Assembly (NCBI GenBank): GCA_964471115.1
Contig: CAYYFE010000003.1
Coordinates: forward strand, 124,001 to 188,000
Origin: SYFT01 sp964471115
Lineage (GTDB): Bacteria > Acidobacteriota > Vicinamibacteria > Vicinamibacterales > SCN-69-37
Reading direction: 5' to 3'
Length of the DNA: 64,000 nucleotides
Shown here: positions 1-7,742 of the stretch, piece by piece
Layout of the letters: the number at the start of each line of letters is the position of its first letter
How positions within the stretch are numbered: position 1 is the stretch's first letter
Made by a program: the position numbers and the translations under genes
Notes under the pieces: model-generated
The model's input: the letters and a program-made list of their open reading frames with translations, nothing else
What the model was told of the DNA's origin: nothing
The model's database searches: none

Positions 1-2238
1 CGCATCGTCCGGCTCGGACTCGACAGCCCCAACGAACGCCAGCAGGCCGTCAATGTTGGGGCTGCGGCTGCGCCCGCGCGCATGGCCGACGTGTTGTTGG
101 GTGCGTGGCAGGCGGATACCAGCACTCTCGAGGCCCTGGCCACATACGACGTCCAGCCGAAGACCGTGGGGCTGGGAACCGACACTGTGCGTACCGATGT
201 CGCGGCGGTCGGCGCGGGCTTTTTCACGATTTTTCCGGCTCGACCTGAGGCCGGTCGTCTGCTCGATGCCGCGGACTGGGCGCCGGCGTCCACCAATGTC
301 GCGCTCGTCAGCGCGCGTCTGCTGGCGACGCACGACGCGCGGGTGCACACGTTCGTCGATCGCACGATCGCCCTCGATGGTGTGCCATTCACGATCGTGG
401 GCGTCCTGCCCATCGATGCCGAGTGGCCCAGTCCCACCGTCGATGTCTGGGTGGTGGAGCGCTGGCGCCCGCCATCCCCCGACCAGGCGCGACAGATGTT
501 CCGTACGCCGATGGTGTTGGGGCTGATGCGGCCCGGCGTGGCCATCACTGCGGTGAGACAGGAAGGACAGGCGATTGCCGAACGACTCGTGAACGCAGGC
601 GTTCGGCTCAGCCTGATCTCGACGGGCCCGCCGGTGGTCGTGGTCGACCGGCTCGAAGACGAACTGCTGCGTCCCGCCAGGCCCGCACTCATCCTGCTCG
701 TGGCCGGCACCATCGGCGTGCTCATCGCCGCCAACGTCACCTTGGTGGGGTTCCTGATCAGCCGGAATGTCGGACGACGGCGCGAGCTGGCGGTGCGGGA
801 GGCGCTCGGAGCGAGCGCGTGGCGGCGGGTACGCCCGCTGGTGGCCGAACAGGTGTGGATCGGCGCGGGCGGTCTGCTGGGTGGCGTCGCGTTGGCGGCC
901 GGTGCCATCCGCGTCTTGCCCGTCGTGGCTCCGCACGACTTGCCGCGACTGGCGAAGGTGGCGCTCGACGGCCCGACGCTCCTTTTTGCGATTCTGGCGG
1001 CGGTCGCCTCGGTGCTTCTGGTGGGCCTGCTGCCCGCACGCCGGCTGACGAAGTCCAGTCCGCGCGAATCGCGCATGGTCGTGGTGCAGGTGGCCCTGGC
1101 CACCGTCCTGGTCGTGGGCTCGCTGCTGGTCGGCCGCAGTCTGATGGCGATGGTGCGGCTCGATCTCGGATACGACCCGACGGGTGTCCTCACCTTCCAG
1201 CTGGGGACGCGCGAATTGGCTCAGGTCCCCGGGCAGATCGTCCGTACGTACGACGCGATCCTTGAACGCACCCGCCAATTGCCTGGTGTGGCGTGGGCCG
1301 GCACGTCGACGGCCTTGCCTCTGCACGGCAGGACAAGCGGGCAGTACACGCTGCCCACCGGGCCGGACGCCGCCTCGCAGCAGCCGAAGTATTCGACGAC
1401 GGAGTATCTGAGTCAGGAGTACTTGCAGGCCCTGGGCGCGCGGTTGGTGGCGGGCCGGTTCTTCGACGACCGGGACACGCGTGAGAGTCAACCCGTGGTG
1501 ATCGTCAACGAGACGTACGTCAGGACGTTCCTGCCTGACGTCGACCCGTTGGGACAGACCGTTGCGCGCGGGGTGCGACGTCCGGTCATCGTGGGCGTGA
1601 TCGCGCCAATCGCGCGATCGGCGGCCACCGAGGCGCCGGTGGCCGCGCAGTACTTTCCCGCGTCGCAGTCGATCGAGATCGTCACGCACAGTCCGTCGCG
1701 GACCATGGGAGTCGCCGTGCGAACCACGGGCGACCCCGGCCTGCTGGCGCGCAGTATCCGCGGCATCGTCGCGGAGGTGGCGCCGGGGGTGCCGCTGCAC
1801 AACATGATGCCGCTGACCGAGCGTGTGGCCCGCACGTACGCGCAGCCGCGGTTTTTCGCGATTGCGCTCGTGTTGTTTGCGCTCCTCACGCTGGGCACGA
1901 CCGTACTCGGGGTCTACGGCACGTTGGCCGCGTCGGTCGAGCGGCGCCGGGTCGAACTCGGTGTGCGTCGGGCGCTGGGCGCGACGTCGACGGACCTGAC
2001 GCGGCAGGTCGTGGGAGGCGCGCTGGGGCGTTCGGCGATCGGGCTCGTGCTCGGTACGGTGGCCGCGGCCGTTGCCGCCACGTGGGGCCGCTCGCAGCTG
2101 TTCGGCGTTGCGCCGCTGGACGTGGTGTCGTACCTGGCAGCGGGCCCGGGCATTCTGGTCATCGTGTGGTGCGGCGCGTGGGTCCCCCTGCGCACCGCGC
2201 TGTCCGTCGATCCGGCGCGGACGCTCAGGAACGAATGA
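1..2238 (+). CDS. ADOP-type MacB/FtsX permease, 5' partial
   Basis: Membrane permease of the MacB/FtsX superfamily in the duplicated form (ADOP) typical of Acidobacteriota. The frame is open to the left edge, so the true start lies outside; about 745 residues are visible. A MacB-type periplasmic core comes first, then the helix 'LILLVAGTIGVLIAANVTLV', the first FtsX cytoplasmic loop 'RRRELAVREALGAS', a second periplasmic core, and the second FtsX module with loop 'RRRVELGVRRALGATS'. The tail 'VDPARTLRNE' is the usual ADOP ending. No ATPase partner is seen in the window, which is normal for these orphan permeases. Efflux of small molecules or lipoprotein-related work is possible from the family, but the substrate cannot be named. 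Confidence 0.88.
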   Translation, partial: RIVRLGLDSPNERQQAVNVGAAAAPARMADVLLGAWQADTSTLEALATYDVQPKTVGLGTDTVRTDVAAVGAGFFTIFPARPEAGRLLDAADWAPASTNVALVSARLLATHDARVHTFVDRTIALDGVPFTIVGVLPIDAEWPSPTVDVWVVERWRPPSPDQARQMFRTPMVLGLMRPGVAITAVRQEGQAIAERLVNAGVRLSLISTGPPVVVVDRLEDELLRPARPALILLVAGTIGVLIAANVTLVGFLISRNVGRRRELAVREALGASAWRRVRPLVAEQVWIGAGGLLGGVALAAGAIRVLPVVAPHDLPRLAKVALDGPTLLFAILAAVASVLLVGLLPARRLTKSSPRESRMVVVQVALATVLVVGSLLVGRSLMAMVRLDLGYDPTGVLTFQLGTRELAQVPGQIVRTYDAILERTRQLPGVAWAGTSTALPLHGRTSGQYTLPTGPDAASQQPKYSTTEYLSQEYLQALGARLVAGRFFDDRDTRESQPVVIVNETYVRTFLPDVDPLGQTVARGVRRPVIVGVIAPIARSAATEAPVAAQYFPASQSIEIVTHSPSRTMGVAVRTTGDPGLLARSIRGIVAEVAPGVPLHNMMPLTERVARTYAQPRFFAIALVLFALLTLGTTVLGVYGTLAASVERRRVELGVRRALGATSTDLTRQVVGGALGRSAIGLVLGTVAAAVAATWGRSQLFGVAPLDVVSYLAAGPGILVIVWCGAWVPLRTALSVDPARTLRNE

Positions 2239-2352
2239 CAGAGGTACGGGGACGAGTTGCCTCGCCCGGCCGGTCCTGGCTTGGCGGCCGCGATCGGCGG
2301 CACGTCGGATACAAAGGTCCCCAGAATCCGCGTGGCGGCCTAAGATCAGGAC

Positions 2353-2895
2353 ATGTCGCCCGCGCCTTTCGACACCCTGTTCGACCATCGGGCCAGGTTC
2401 CTGAGTTTCGTTCGTGCCCGGGTTGGCGACCGCGCCGCAGCCGAAGACCTGCTGCACGTGGCGTACACGCGCGTCATCGAGCACCCCGAGCAGGTGCCGG
2501 CGGGCCATGAGGCGCCCTGGTTCTATCGGGTGCTGCGCAATCTCGTCATCGACCGGCACCGGCGTCAGCAGAGCGAGGCACGCAGCCGCGAGGCCTGGGA
2601 GGCCGATCCCACCCGAGAGCCCGATTCGGCGCCCAAGGGGCGCGTGTGCCGGTGCACCCTCCGCGCGCTGGCCTCCCTGAAACCGCAGTACATCCAGATC
2701 ATCGAACAGGTGGACCTGCACGGCCGGCCCGTGGTCGAGTTCGCCAAGGGCGAAGGCCTCAGCACGACCAACGCCTACGTGCGCCTGCACCGCGCCCGTC
2801 GCCTGCTGGGCGACCGCCTCCGCGCCATCTGCCGATCGTGCGCCGACAACGCCTGCGTGGACTGCCACTGTAAGGGTCCATCACCCGGTGCGTAA
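2353..2895 (+). CDS. ECF sigma factor with C-terminal Cys-rich domain (CorE-like)
   Basis: Sigma-70 family ECF factor of 180 residues. Region 2 is about residues 5-75 ('DRAAAEDLLHVAYTRVIEHP', 'FYRVLRNLVIDRHR') and region 4 about 103-158 ('LASLKPQYIQIIEQVDLHG', then an HTH ending 'AYVRLHRARRLLGDRL'). Two cysteine groups stand out: a CxC pair in the linker (C99, C101) and a C-terminal cluster 'CRSCADNACVDCHC' (C160, C163, C168, C171, C173). That arrangement is the hallmark of the CorE/CorE2 group of Myxococcus, which bind metal directly and need no anti-sigma factor. The stop is only 21 bases before the copper ATPase start, so self-controlled metal-responsive expression of the pair is inferred. 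The ATG has little SD but a TAAGAT box ends seven bases before it, so a leaderless message is possible. Confidence 0.85.
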   Translation: MSPAPFDTLFDHRARFLSFVRARVGDRAAAEDLLHVAYTRVIEHPEQVPAGHEAPWFYRVLRNLVIDRHRRQQSEARSREAWEADPTREPDSAPKGRVCRCTLRALASLKPQYIQIIEQVDLHGRPVVEFAKGEGLSTTNAYVRLHRARRLLGDRLRAICRSCADNACVDCHCKGPSPGA

Positions 2896-2916
2896 CCCTG
2901 GGTGAGGAGAGGAACC

Positions 2917-5490
2917 GTGACCCACATCGACCCCGTTTGCGGCATGACCATCGACCCCGCCAAGGCCAAGGGCGGCTCGTTCGAATACGAAGGCAAGACC
3001 TACTGGTTCTGCAGCCAGGGCTGCCACACCAAATTCCAGGCCGATCCGGCCGGCTGGCTCGAGAAGCGGCGGCAGAAGGACCTGCTCGCCAAGGCCGCCG
3101 CACCGGCCAAGTCCGCCAAGCCCCTGATCTCGCTGACACCGGTCGACCCGGAAGATCACAGCTGCTGCAGCTCGCATGGCGCCGATCGCGGCCCGGCAGA
3201 TCGGGCCGCGCTACGTGAGCCATCGTCGCACCTCGCCACTTCGCCATCGCCCCAGGTCGCCACCTCGCCAGCGCCGCAGGGCGTCACCTATGTGTGCCCC
3301 ATGGACCCCGAGGTGCGGGAGTCGAAGCCGGGCGACTGCCCGAAGTGCGGCATGGCGCTCGAGCCCGAGCTGTCGTCGGTGCCGGCACCCACAGTGGAGT
3401 GGACCTGCCCGATGCATCCGGAGATCGTCCGGTCCGAGCCCGGGTCGTGCCCCATCTGCGGCATGGCGCTCGAGCCGAAGACGGTGATGCCGGAAGAGCC
3501 GGTCAACCACGAACTCATCGACATGACCCGCCGCTTCTGGGCTTCGCTCGCGTTGAGTGTGCCGACGATGGGTGTGGCGATGGGGGAGATGTTCGGCTGG
3601 CTGCCCATCTCGATGCGCACGGCCGGCTGGATTCAGCTCGCGCTCGCCACACCGGTGGCGACCTGGGCGGCGTGGCCCTTCTATGTGCGCGCCGTCAACT
3701 CGGTGCGCAACCGCAGTCTCAACATGTTCACGCTCATCGGCCTCGGCGTGAGCGTGGCGTATCTGTACAGCCTGGTGGCCCAGTTTGCGCCCGGCCTCTT
3801 CCCGCACCAGTTCAGTCACGGCGGCGCCGTCGCGGTCTACTTCGAAGCCGCGGCCGTCATCGTCACGCTGATTCTGCTGGGGCAGGTGCTCGAGCTGCGG
3901 GCGCGCAGCCAGACGGGTGCGGCCATTCGCAAGCTGCTGGGCCTGGCGCCGGCGACCGCGCGCGTGATGCGGGATGACGGAAGCGAGCAGGAGATTCCGC
4001 TGCCGCACGTCATGGTGGGCGATCGCCTGCGTGTGCGTCCCGGCGAGAAGGTCCCGGTCGACGGCATCGTGCTCGAGGGCGACAGCCGCGTGGACGAATC
4101 GATGGTGAGCGGCGAACCCGTGCCCGTGCACAAGGTGGCGGGCGACAAGGTCGTGGGCGCCACCATCAACGGGACTGGCGCATTGGTGATGCGGGCCGAA
4201 CGCGTCGGCAAGGACACGCTGCTCGCGCGCATCGTGTCGATGGTGGCCGAGGCGCAGCGCAGCCGCGCGCCGATTCAGCGGCTGGCCGATCAGGTGTCCG
4301 CGATCTTCGTGCCCATCGTGATCGCCATCGCCGTGCTGACCTTCATCGGGTGGAGCGTGTGGGGCCCGGAGCCGCGCATGGCGCACGGCCTGATCAACGC
4401 CGTGGCTGTGCTCATCATCGCGTGTCCCTGTGCGCTGGGTCTGGCGACGCCGATGTCCATCATGGTGGCCACGGGACGTGGTGCGTCGATGGGCGTGTTG
4501 TTCCGCAACGCCGAAGCGATCGAGACGTTGCGCACGGTGGATACGCTCGTGTTCGACAAGACCGGGACGCTCACCGAGGGCAAGCCGTCGCTGGTCACCG
4601 TGGAGTCCGTGCCCGGCGTTAGTGATGCGACCTGGCTGCCGCTGGTCGCCGCGATCGAACGCAACAGTGAGCACCCGCTGGCCGCCTCGATCGTGAAGGG
4701 CGTGGAGGCTCGCGGATTGAGCATTCCCGCGTCCGAGGCGTTTGAATCGATCACCGGTCTCGGTGTGAGGGGCCGCGTGGCCGGCCGCACCGTGGCGGTG
4801 GGTAATCCCGAGTTGATGCAGCGTGAAGGTGTGTCGATCACCGGACTGGCGGTCCGATGCGATGGCCTGCGTGAGCGTGGACAGACGGTCATGTTCGCGG
4901 CGGTGGACGGCGCACTGGTCGGACTGGTGGGCGTGGCCGATCCCATCAAGGCGAGCACGCCGGATGCGGTGGCGGCGTTGCGCAAGGAGGGGCTGCGCCT
5001 GGTCATGTTGACCGGCGACAACCGGAAGACGGCTGAAGCCGTGGCGGCGCAACTGGGCATCACCGAGGTGCTGGCCGACGTCAAGCCTGACGGGAAGGCG
5101 GACGCGATCAAGTCACTGCAGGCCCAGGGCCGCGTGGTGGCCATGGCCGGCGACGGCATCAACGATGCTCCTGCGCTGGCACAGGCCCAGGTGGGCATTG
5201 CCATGGGCACCGGCACGGACGTGGCGATGGAAAGCGCCGGGGTCACGCTCGTGCAGGGCGACCTGCGCGCCGTGGCGCGCGCGCGGCAGTTGTCCAACGA
5301 CACGATGACCAACATCAAGCAGAACCTGTTCTTCGCGTTCGTCTACAACACGGTCGGCGTGCCCGTCGCCGCCGGCGTGTTGTATCCGTTCTTCGGGTGG
5401 CTGCTGAGTCCCATGCTCGCCGCCGCGGCGATGAGCTTGAGCTCGGTGTCGGTGATTGGGAATGCGCTACGCTTGCGCGGGGGCAAGTAG
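2917..5490 (+). CDS. copA: Copper-translocating P1B-type ATPase with YHS and two HMBD domains
   Basis: Exports Cu(I), or a similar soft metal, across the inner membrane by ATP hydrolysis. About 857 residues from a GTG at 2917, chosen because AGGAG lies seven bases upstream; a GTG at 2902 would add five residues. Order: YHS domain (about 3-45, 'DPVCGMTIDP' and 'FCSQGCH'), a low-complexity linker, two heavy-metal-binding repeats (about 127-148 'CPMDPE...CPKCGMAL' and 166-187 'CPMHPE...CPICGMAL'), then the transport core. Core motifs: CPC at 503-505 in 'IACPCALGLATP', phosphorylated D547 in 'DKTGTLTEG', the 'SEHPLA' HP motif, and 'GDGINDAPAL' near 745. The linker carries an imported tandem repeat (see repeats). 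CPC plus HMBDs favours copper. It follows the CorE-like sigma gene in one transcription unit. Confidence 0.95.
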   Translation: MTHIDPVCGMTIDPAKAKGGSFEYEGKTYWFCSQGCHTKFQADPAGWLEKRRQKDLLAKAAAPAKSAKPLISLTPVDPEDHSCCSSHGADRGPADRAALREPSSHLATSPSPQVATSPAPQGVTYVCPMDPEVRESKPGDCPKCGMALEPELSSVPAPTVEWTCPMHPEIVRSEPGSCPICGMALEPKTVMPEEPVNHELIDMTRRFWASLALSVPTMGVAMGEMFGWLPISMRTAGWIQLALATPVATWAAWPFYVRAVNSVRNRSLNMFTLIGLGVSVAYLYSLVAQFAPGLFPHQFSHGGAVAVYFEAAAVIVTLILLGQVLELRARSQTGAAIRKLLGLAPATARVMRDDGSEQEIPLPHVMVGDRLRVRPGEKVPVDGIVLEGDSRVDESMVSGEPVPVHKVAGDKVVGATINGTGALVMRAERVGKDTLLARIVSMVAEAQRSRAPIQRLADQVSAIFVPIVIAIAVLTFIGWSVWGPEPRMAHGLINAVAVLIIACPCALGLATPMSIMVATGRGASMGVLFRNAEAIETLRTVDTLVFDKTGTLTEGKPSLVTVESVPGVSDATWLPLVAAIERNSEHPLAASIVKGVEARGLSIPASEAFESITGLGVRGRVAGRTVAVGNPELMQREGVSITGLAVRCDGLRERGQTVMFAAVDGALVGLVGVADPIKASTPDAVAALRKEGLRLVMLTGDNRKTAEAVAAQLGITEVLADVKPDGKADAIKSLQAQGRVVAMAGDGINDAPALAQAQVGIAMGTGTDVAMESAGVTLVQGDLRAVARARQLSNDTMTNIKQNLFFAFVYNTVGVPVAAGVLYPFFGWLLSPMLAAAAMSLSSVSVIGNALRLRGGK
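3225..3285 (+). repeat. CACCTCGC-type tandem repeat inside the copper ATPase linker
   Basis: Imperfect 8-10-base units (cacctcgc, cacttcgc, ccatcgcc) encode the low-complexity peptide 'HLATSPSPQVATSPAPQ' between the YHS domain and the first HMBD. The same DNA unit recurs at 53100-53158 and 55990-56052. Confidence 0.7.
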
Positions 5491-5550
5491 CGGCGAGTGG
5501 CGGCAAGTGGCGGCGAGTGGCGGCAAGGGGCGGCGAGTGGCGGCGTGCGG
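5484..5550 (+). repeat. GTGGCGGCAA/GA decamer tandem repeat
   Basis: About seven units of the 10-mer GTGGCGGCRA begin over the ATPase stop codon (the TAG sits in a variant unit 'AAGTAGCGGC') and run into the spacer. The same unit recurs at 16845-16905 and 55904-55962. It has no spacers and is not a CRISPR. Confidence 0.75.
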
Positions 5551-5560
5551 CAGCCGAGCC

Positions 5561-5619
5561 GTAGGGCGGCCCGTTCTGAGGGCCGCCGTGGTCGCGGCCG
5601 TCAGCTCCGGCCGCGCTAC
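5561..5619 (+). repeat. REP/BIME element (two GTAG-headed hairpins, head to head)
   Basis: A 59-base element. It starts GTAG followed by the hairpin GGCGGCCC/GGGCCGCC and ends with the inverse: the other strand reads GTAG then CGCGGCCG/CGGCCGCG. This is the bipartite layout of REP pairs (BIMEs) mobilised by REP-associated tyrosine transposases. Near-identical 59-base copies are at 15897-15955 and 59590-59648. Confidence 0.75.
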
Positions 5620-5649
5620 GCGTGACACCGGCCCGGGAACTTTCTGTTG

Positions 5650-5685
5650 TTGATTTACGATAAATAGCATATCGTTTATCGATAA
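5650..5685 (+). promoter_or_regulatory. AT-rich palindromic operator/promoter region of the DUF2975-XRE operon
   Basis: The only strongly AT-rich patch for kilobases. It contains the inverted repeat CGATAAA (5658-5664) / TTTATCG (5675-5681) and the overlapping perfect palindrome TTATCGATAA (5676-5685). TTGATT at 5650-5655 could be a -35. It lies just before an SD (AGGAG 5687-5691) and a GTG at 5697. Binding by the XRE protein encoded at 6226 is inferred from position and symmetry. Confidence 0.5.
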
Positions 5686-5696
5686 CAGGAGTTCCC

Positions 5697-6224
5697 GTGA
5701 CGCCTACCCAAGCATCCTCCGCCGCCCTACCTATCGCCCACGTCGCCCTGCGGATTGTGATCATCCTGAACTGGATTGGGGGCGCCGGGATTCTGGCGCT
5801 GTTGTTCCTCCTCCCCAACGCTGAGTGGATCATGCAGGCGTTCAAGCTGACGCCGTCACCAGACACCACCCGGCTTATCTTCGGGTTGCGCGCCGTCGCC
5901 GCCCTGGGGCTGGTCGCGATTCCGATCAACTACGCCATCCTCACGCGGCTGCTCGCGATGGTGGAGACCGTGCGCGCCGGGGATCCGTTTGTGGCCGCCA
6001 ACGCCCAGCGCCTCCGTGTGATTGCCTGGTTGCTCCTCACGCTGCAACTGCTCAGCATGGTCATCGGCGCGATTGGCGACGCGATCTCGAGTCCCGCGCA
6101 TCCCGTGAATTTCGACGCGGGGTTTTCGATCAGCGGCTGGCTCGCCGTCCTGGTGACGTTCCTGCTGGCGGGGGTCTTCGCTGAGGGCACCCGGCTGCGC
6201 GACGATCTCGCGGGGACGGTCTGA
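5697..6224 (+). CDS. DUF2975-type four-helix membrane protein
   Basis: Small integral membrane protein of 175 residues with four predicted helices (about 16-42, 62-84, 104-128, 146-166) and the DUF2975 signature 'GDPFVAANAQRLRVIAW' near residues 98-115. Its molecular role is not known. The GTG start is set by AGGAG six bases upstream. It is followed one base later by a small XRE-family regulator, the standard partner of DUF2975 genes, and then by another membrane protein in the same operon. The AT-rich palindrome upstream is the likely control site. Family assignment is by recalled signature and neighbour pairing. Confidence 0.75.
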   Translation: MTPTQASSAALPIAHVALRIVIILNWIGGAGILALLFLLPNAEWIMQAFKLTPSPDTTRLIFGLRAVAALGLVAIPINYAILTRLLAMVETVRAGDPFVAANAQRLRVIAWLLLTLQLLSMVIGAIGDAISSPAHPVNFDAGFSISGWLAVLVTFLLAGVFAEGTRLRDDLAGTV

Positions 6225-6225
6225 C

Positions 6226-6447
6226 ATGCCGATCATCGTCAAGCTCGACGATGTGCTGCACGACCGCCGGATGACATTGACGGAATTGGCCGACCGTGTG
6301 GGGATGACGCTGGCCAATCTGTCGATCCTCAAGACCGGCAAAGCGCGCGCGATTCGTTTTTCCACCCTGCACGCCATCTGTGAAGTCCTGGCGTGTCAAC
6401 CCGGCGACCTGTTGCACTTCACCCCTGATGCGGAGGGCCCGCGATGA
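6226..6447 (+). CDS. XRE/Cro-CI family regulator (YozG-like)
   Basis: DNA-binding protein of 73 residues made up almost entirely of one helix-turn-helix domain: 'MTLTELADRVGMTLANLSIL' at about 17-36, followed by 'FSTLHAICEVLACQPGDLLHF', the typical end of the YozG/Cro-CI group. It is embedded between the DUF2975 protein (one base upstream) and the membrane protein at 6444, whose ATG overlaps its stop. This arrangement suggests autoregulation of the operon through the palindromes at 5658-5685. The effector signal is unknown. Confidence 0.88.
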   Translation: MPIIVKLDDVLHDRRMTLTELADRVGMTLANLSILKTGKARAIRFSTLHAICEVLACQPGDLLHFTPDAEGPR

Positions 6448-6833
6448 CGTCCCACCTGCGCGCGTTGAAGACGACGTCGCTGCTGTCGGTGCTCCTGTTC
6501 TCGCTGCACTGGGCGGATGAAATCGCCCGTGGCATGGAGCCGGGGACTCTGGCGGGGTCTGGCGGGTTCGGCATCCTGTTCGTCTGGCTCTATGCGACGG
6601 TCGTCCATGCCGAGCGGCGCGTGGGGTTGGCCGTGGTGTTGCTGGGCGGCCTGCTCGCGTCAATCGTGCCTGTGCTCCACATGCAAGGCAGTGGTCTGGT
6701 GGGCGGCCGGATCGCGGTGGGCAGCAGCGGCGCGCTCTTCTGGGTCTGGACGAACGTTGCGCTGGGCGCAACCGGCATGCTGTCAACGGCGCTCGCTGTG
6801 CACGAGTTGTGGGCGTCGGTCCGACGTCGGTGA
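6444..6833 (+). CDS. Hypothetical four-helix membrane protein
   Basis: Not recognised. A 129-residue protein with four hydrophobic segments (about 9-23, 38-55, 60-78, 93-122) and a basic C-terminal end 'ELWASVRRR'. Its ATG overlaps the stop of the XRE regulator (ATGA), so it is translated as part of that operon. Its last 51 bases overlap the 3' end of the convergent DUF1259 gene; both frames look real from hydrophobicity and family match. A companion membrane role to the DUF2975 protein is a guess from position only. Confidence 0.6.
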   Translation: MTSHLRALKTTSLLSVLLFSLHWADEIARGMEPGTLAGSGGFGILFVWLYATVVHAERRVGLAVVLLGGLLASIVPVLHMQGSGLVGGRIAVGSSGALFWVWTNVALGATGMLSTALAVHELWASVRRR

Positions 6834-7742
6834 GAGCCCAGCCGACTTGCCCGTCAGGTCGACCGCAGCCTTGACGGCGCGCGCCAGGTCGGCGGCCGGG
6901 CCCCGGCCGAAGTAATGCAGGAAGATGACCACCGGGCGGGTACCCGTCATGTGATGGTGGATGGCGACGATATCGATGTTGCGGGCGCGCAGGGCGGCCA
7001 GCACGGGCGTCACTTCGTGTTCGAGCATCGCGACATCACCGGCCACCATCGCGTCGGCGTCCGTGCCGGCAAACGCCGCCCACGTATTCAGACCCATGCG
7101 GCTGGTGACACGCGCGCCATGTTCGCGCACATCGATGTCGCGGCGGCCTATCGTGATCTTGTAGACCGGGCCATTCTGTTCGCCGGGCGTGCCCAGGATC
7201 TTCGCGAGCGAAGCACCGTCGAGAGACCCGGCTGCCGGTGAAGCCGCGGTCGGCGCGGTTCGCTTCGCCGCGAAGCCCGCGATCAGGTCGAACGCCGGTT
7301 TCAACTGTCGCGCCAGCGCGGCCGCTTCGCCATGTCCATGCACGTGCATGTAGAACATGCGCGGCTGCTCCCAGAAGAAGTGGTTGTGCAGGGCCGTGAC
7401 GTTCAGCCCGTGGGTGAGGATCGCCGACATCACCGGGTTGACTTCGTCTTCGGTCAGCACCAGGTCGCCCATCATCACGTCCATGCCGTGATCCCCCTTG
7501 GTGAACGCGACCCAGCCGCCGAATCCGAACGGCGTCGGCGCCGGACGGCCCGCGATGGTCACCGCCAGGTCGTGACGGGGAATGTTGACCTTCAGCACGC
7601 CTTCCTTGAAATCGCCGCTTCGGGCCAACGTGGTCAGGACGGCCTGATAGTCAGCGGGCATTTCCTGGGCGCGCGCGTGCTGGGGCACACATCCGGCCAG
7701 CGCGATCGCAAGCAGCGGCGCGACGAGTGAGCGTCTGAACAT
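6783..7742 (-). CDS. LppY/LpqO-type lipoprotein (DUF1259, duplicated domain)
   Basis: Exported lipoprotein of 319 residues. The signal peptide ends in the lipobox 'ALAGC' (C18). Two DUF1259 repeats follow: the first about 30-165 ('DVMMGDLVLTEDEVNPVMSA', 'ALHNHFFWEQPRMFYMHVHG'), the second about 180-305 ('DAMVAGDVAMLEHEVTPVLA', 'IHHHMTGTRPVVIFLHYFG'). The histidine-rich 'HNHF', 'MHVHGHG' and 'IHHHMTG' stretches could bind metal, an inference. It is the last gene of the heavy-metal efflux operon, its ATG overlapping the stop of the transmembrane anchor gene (TGATG). Function in the family is not established. Confidence 0.85.
   Translation of the reverse strand: MFRRSLVAPLLAIALAGCVPQHARAQEMPADYQAVLTTLARSGDFKEGVLKVNIPRHDLAVTIAGRPAPTPFGFGGWVAFTKGDHGMDVMMGDLVLTEDEVNPVMSAILTHGLNVTALHNHFFWEQPRMFYMHVHGHGEAAALARQLKPAFDLIAGFAAKRTAPTAASPAAGSLDGASLAKILGTPGEQNGPVYKITIGRRDIDVREHGARVTSRMGLNTWAAFAGTDADAMVAGDVAMLEHEVTPVLAALRARNIDIVAIHHHMTGTRPVVIFLHYFGRGPAADLARAVKAAVDLTGKSAGLSPTSDRRPQLVHSERR

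Noticed and set aside
3211..5052. 613-residue antisense frame to the copper ATPase
   Set aside because: Composition is shadow-like and the plus-strand gene has every P1B motif.
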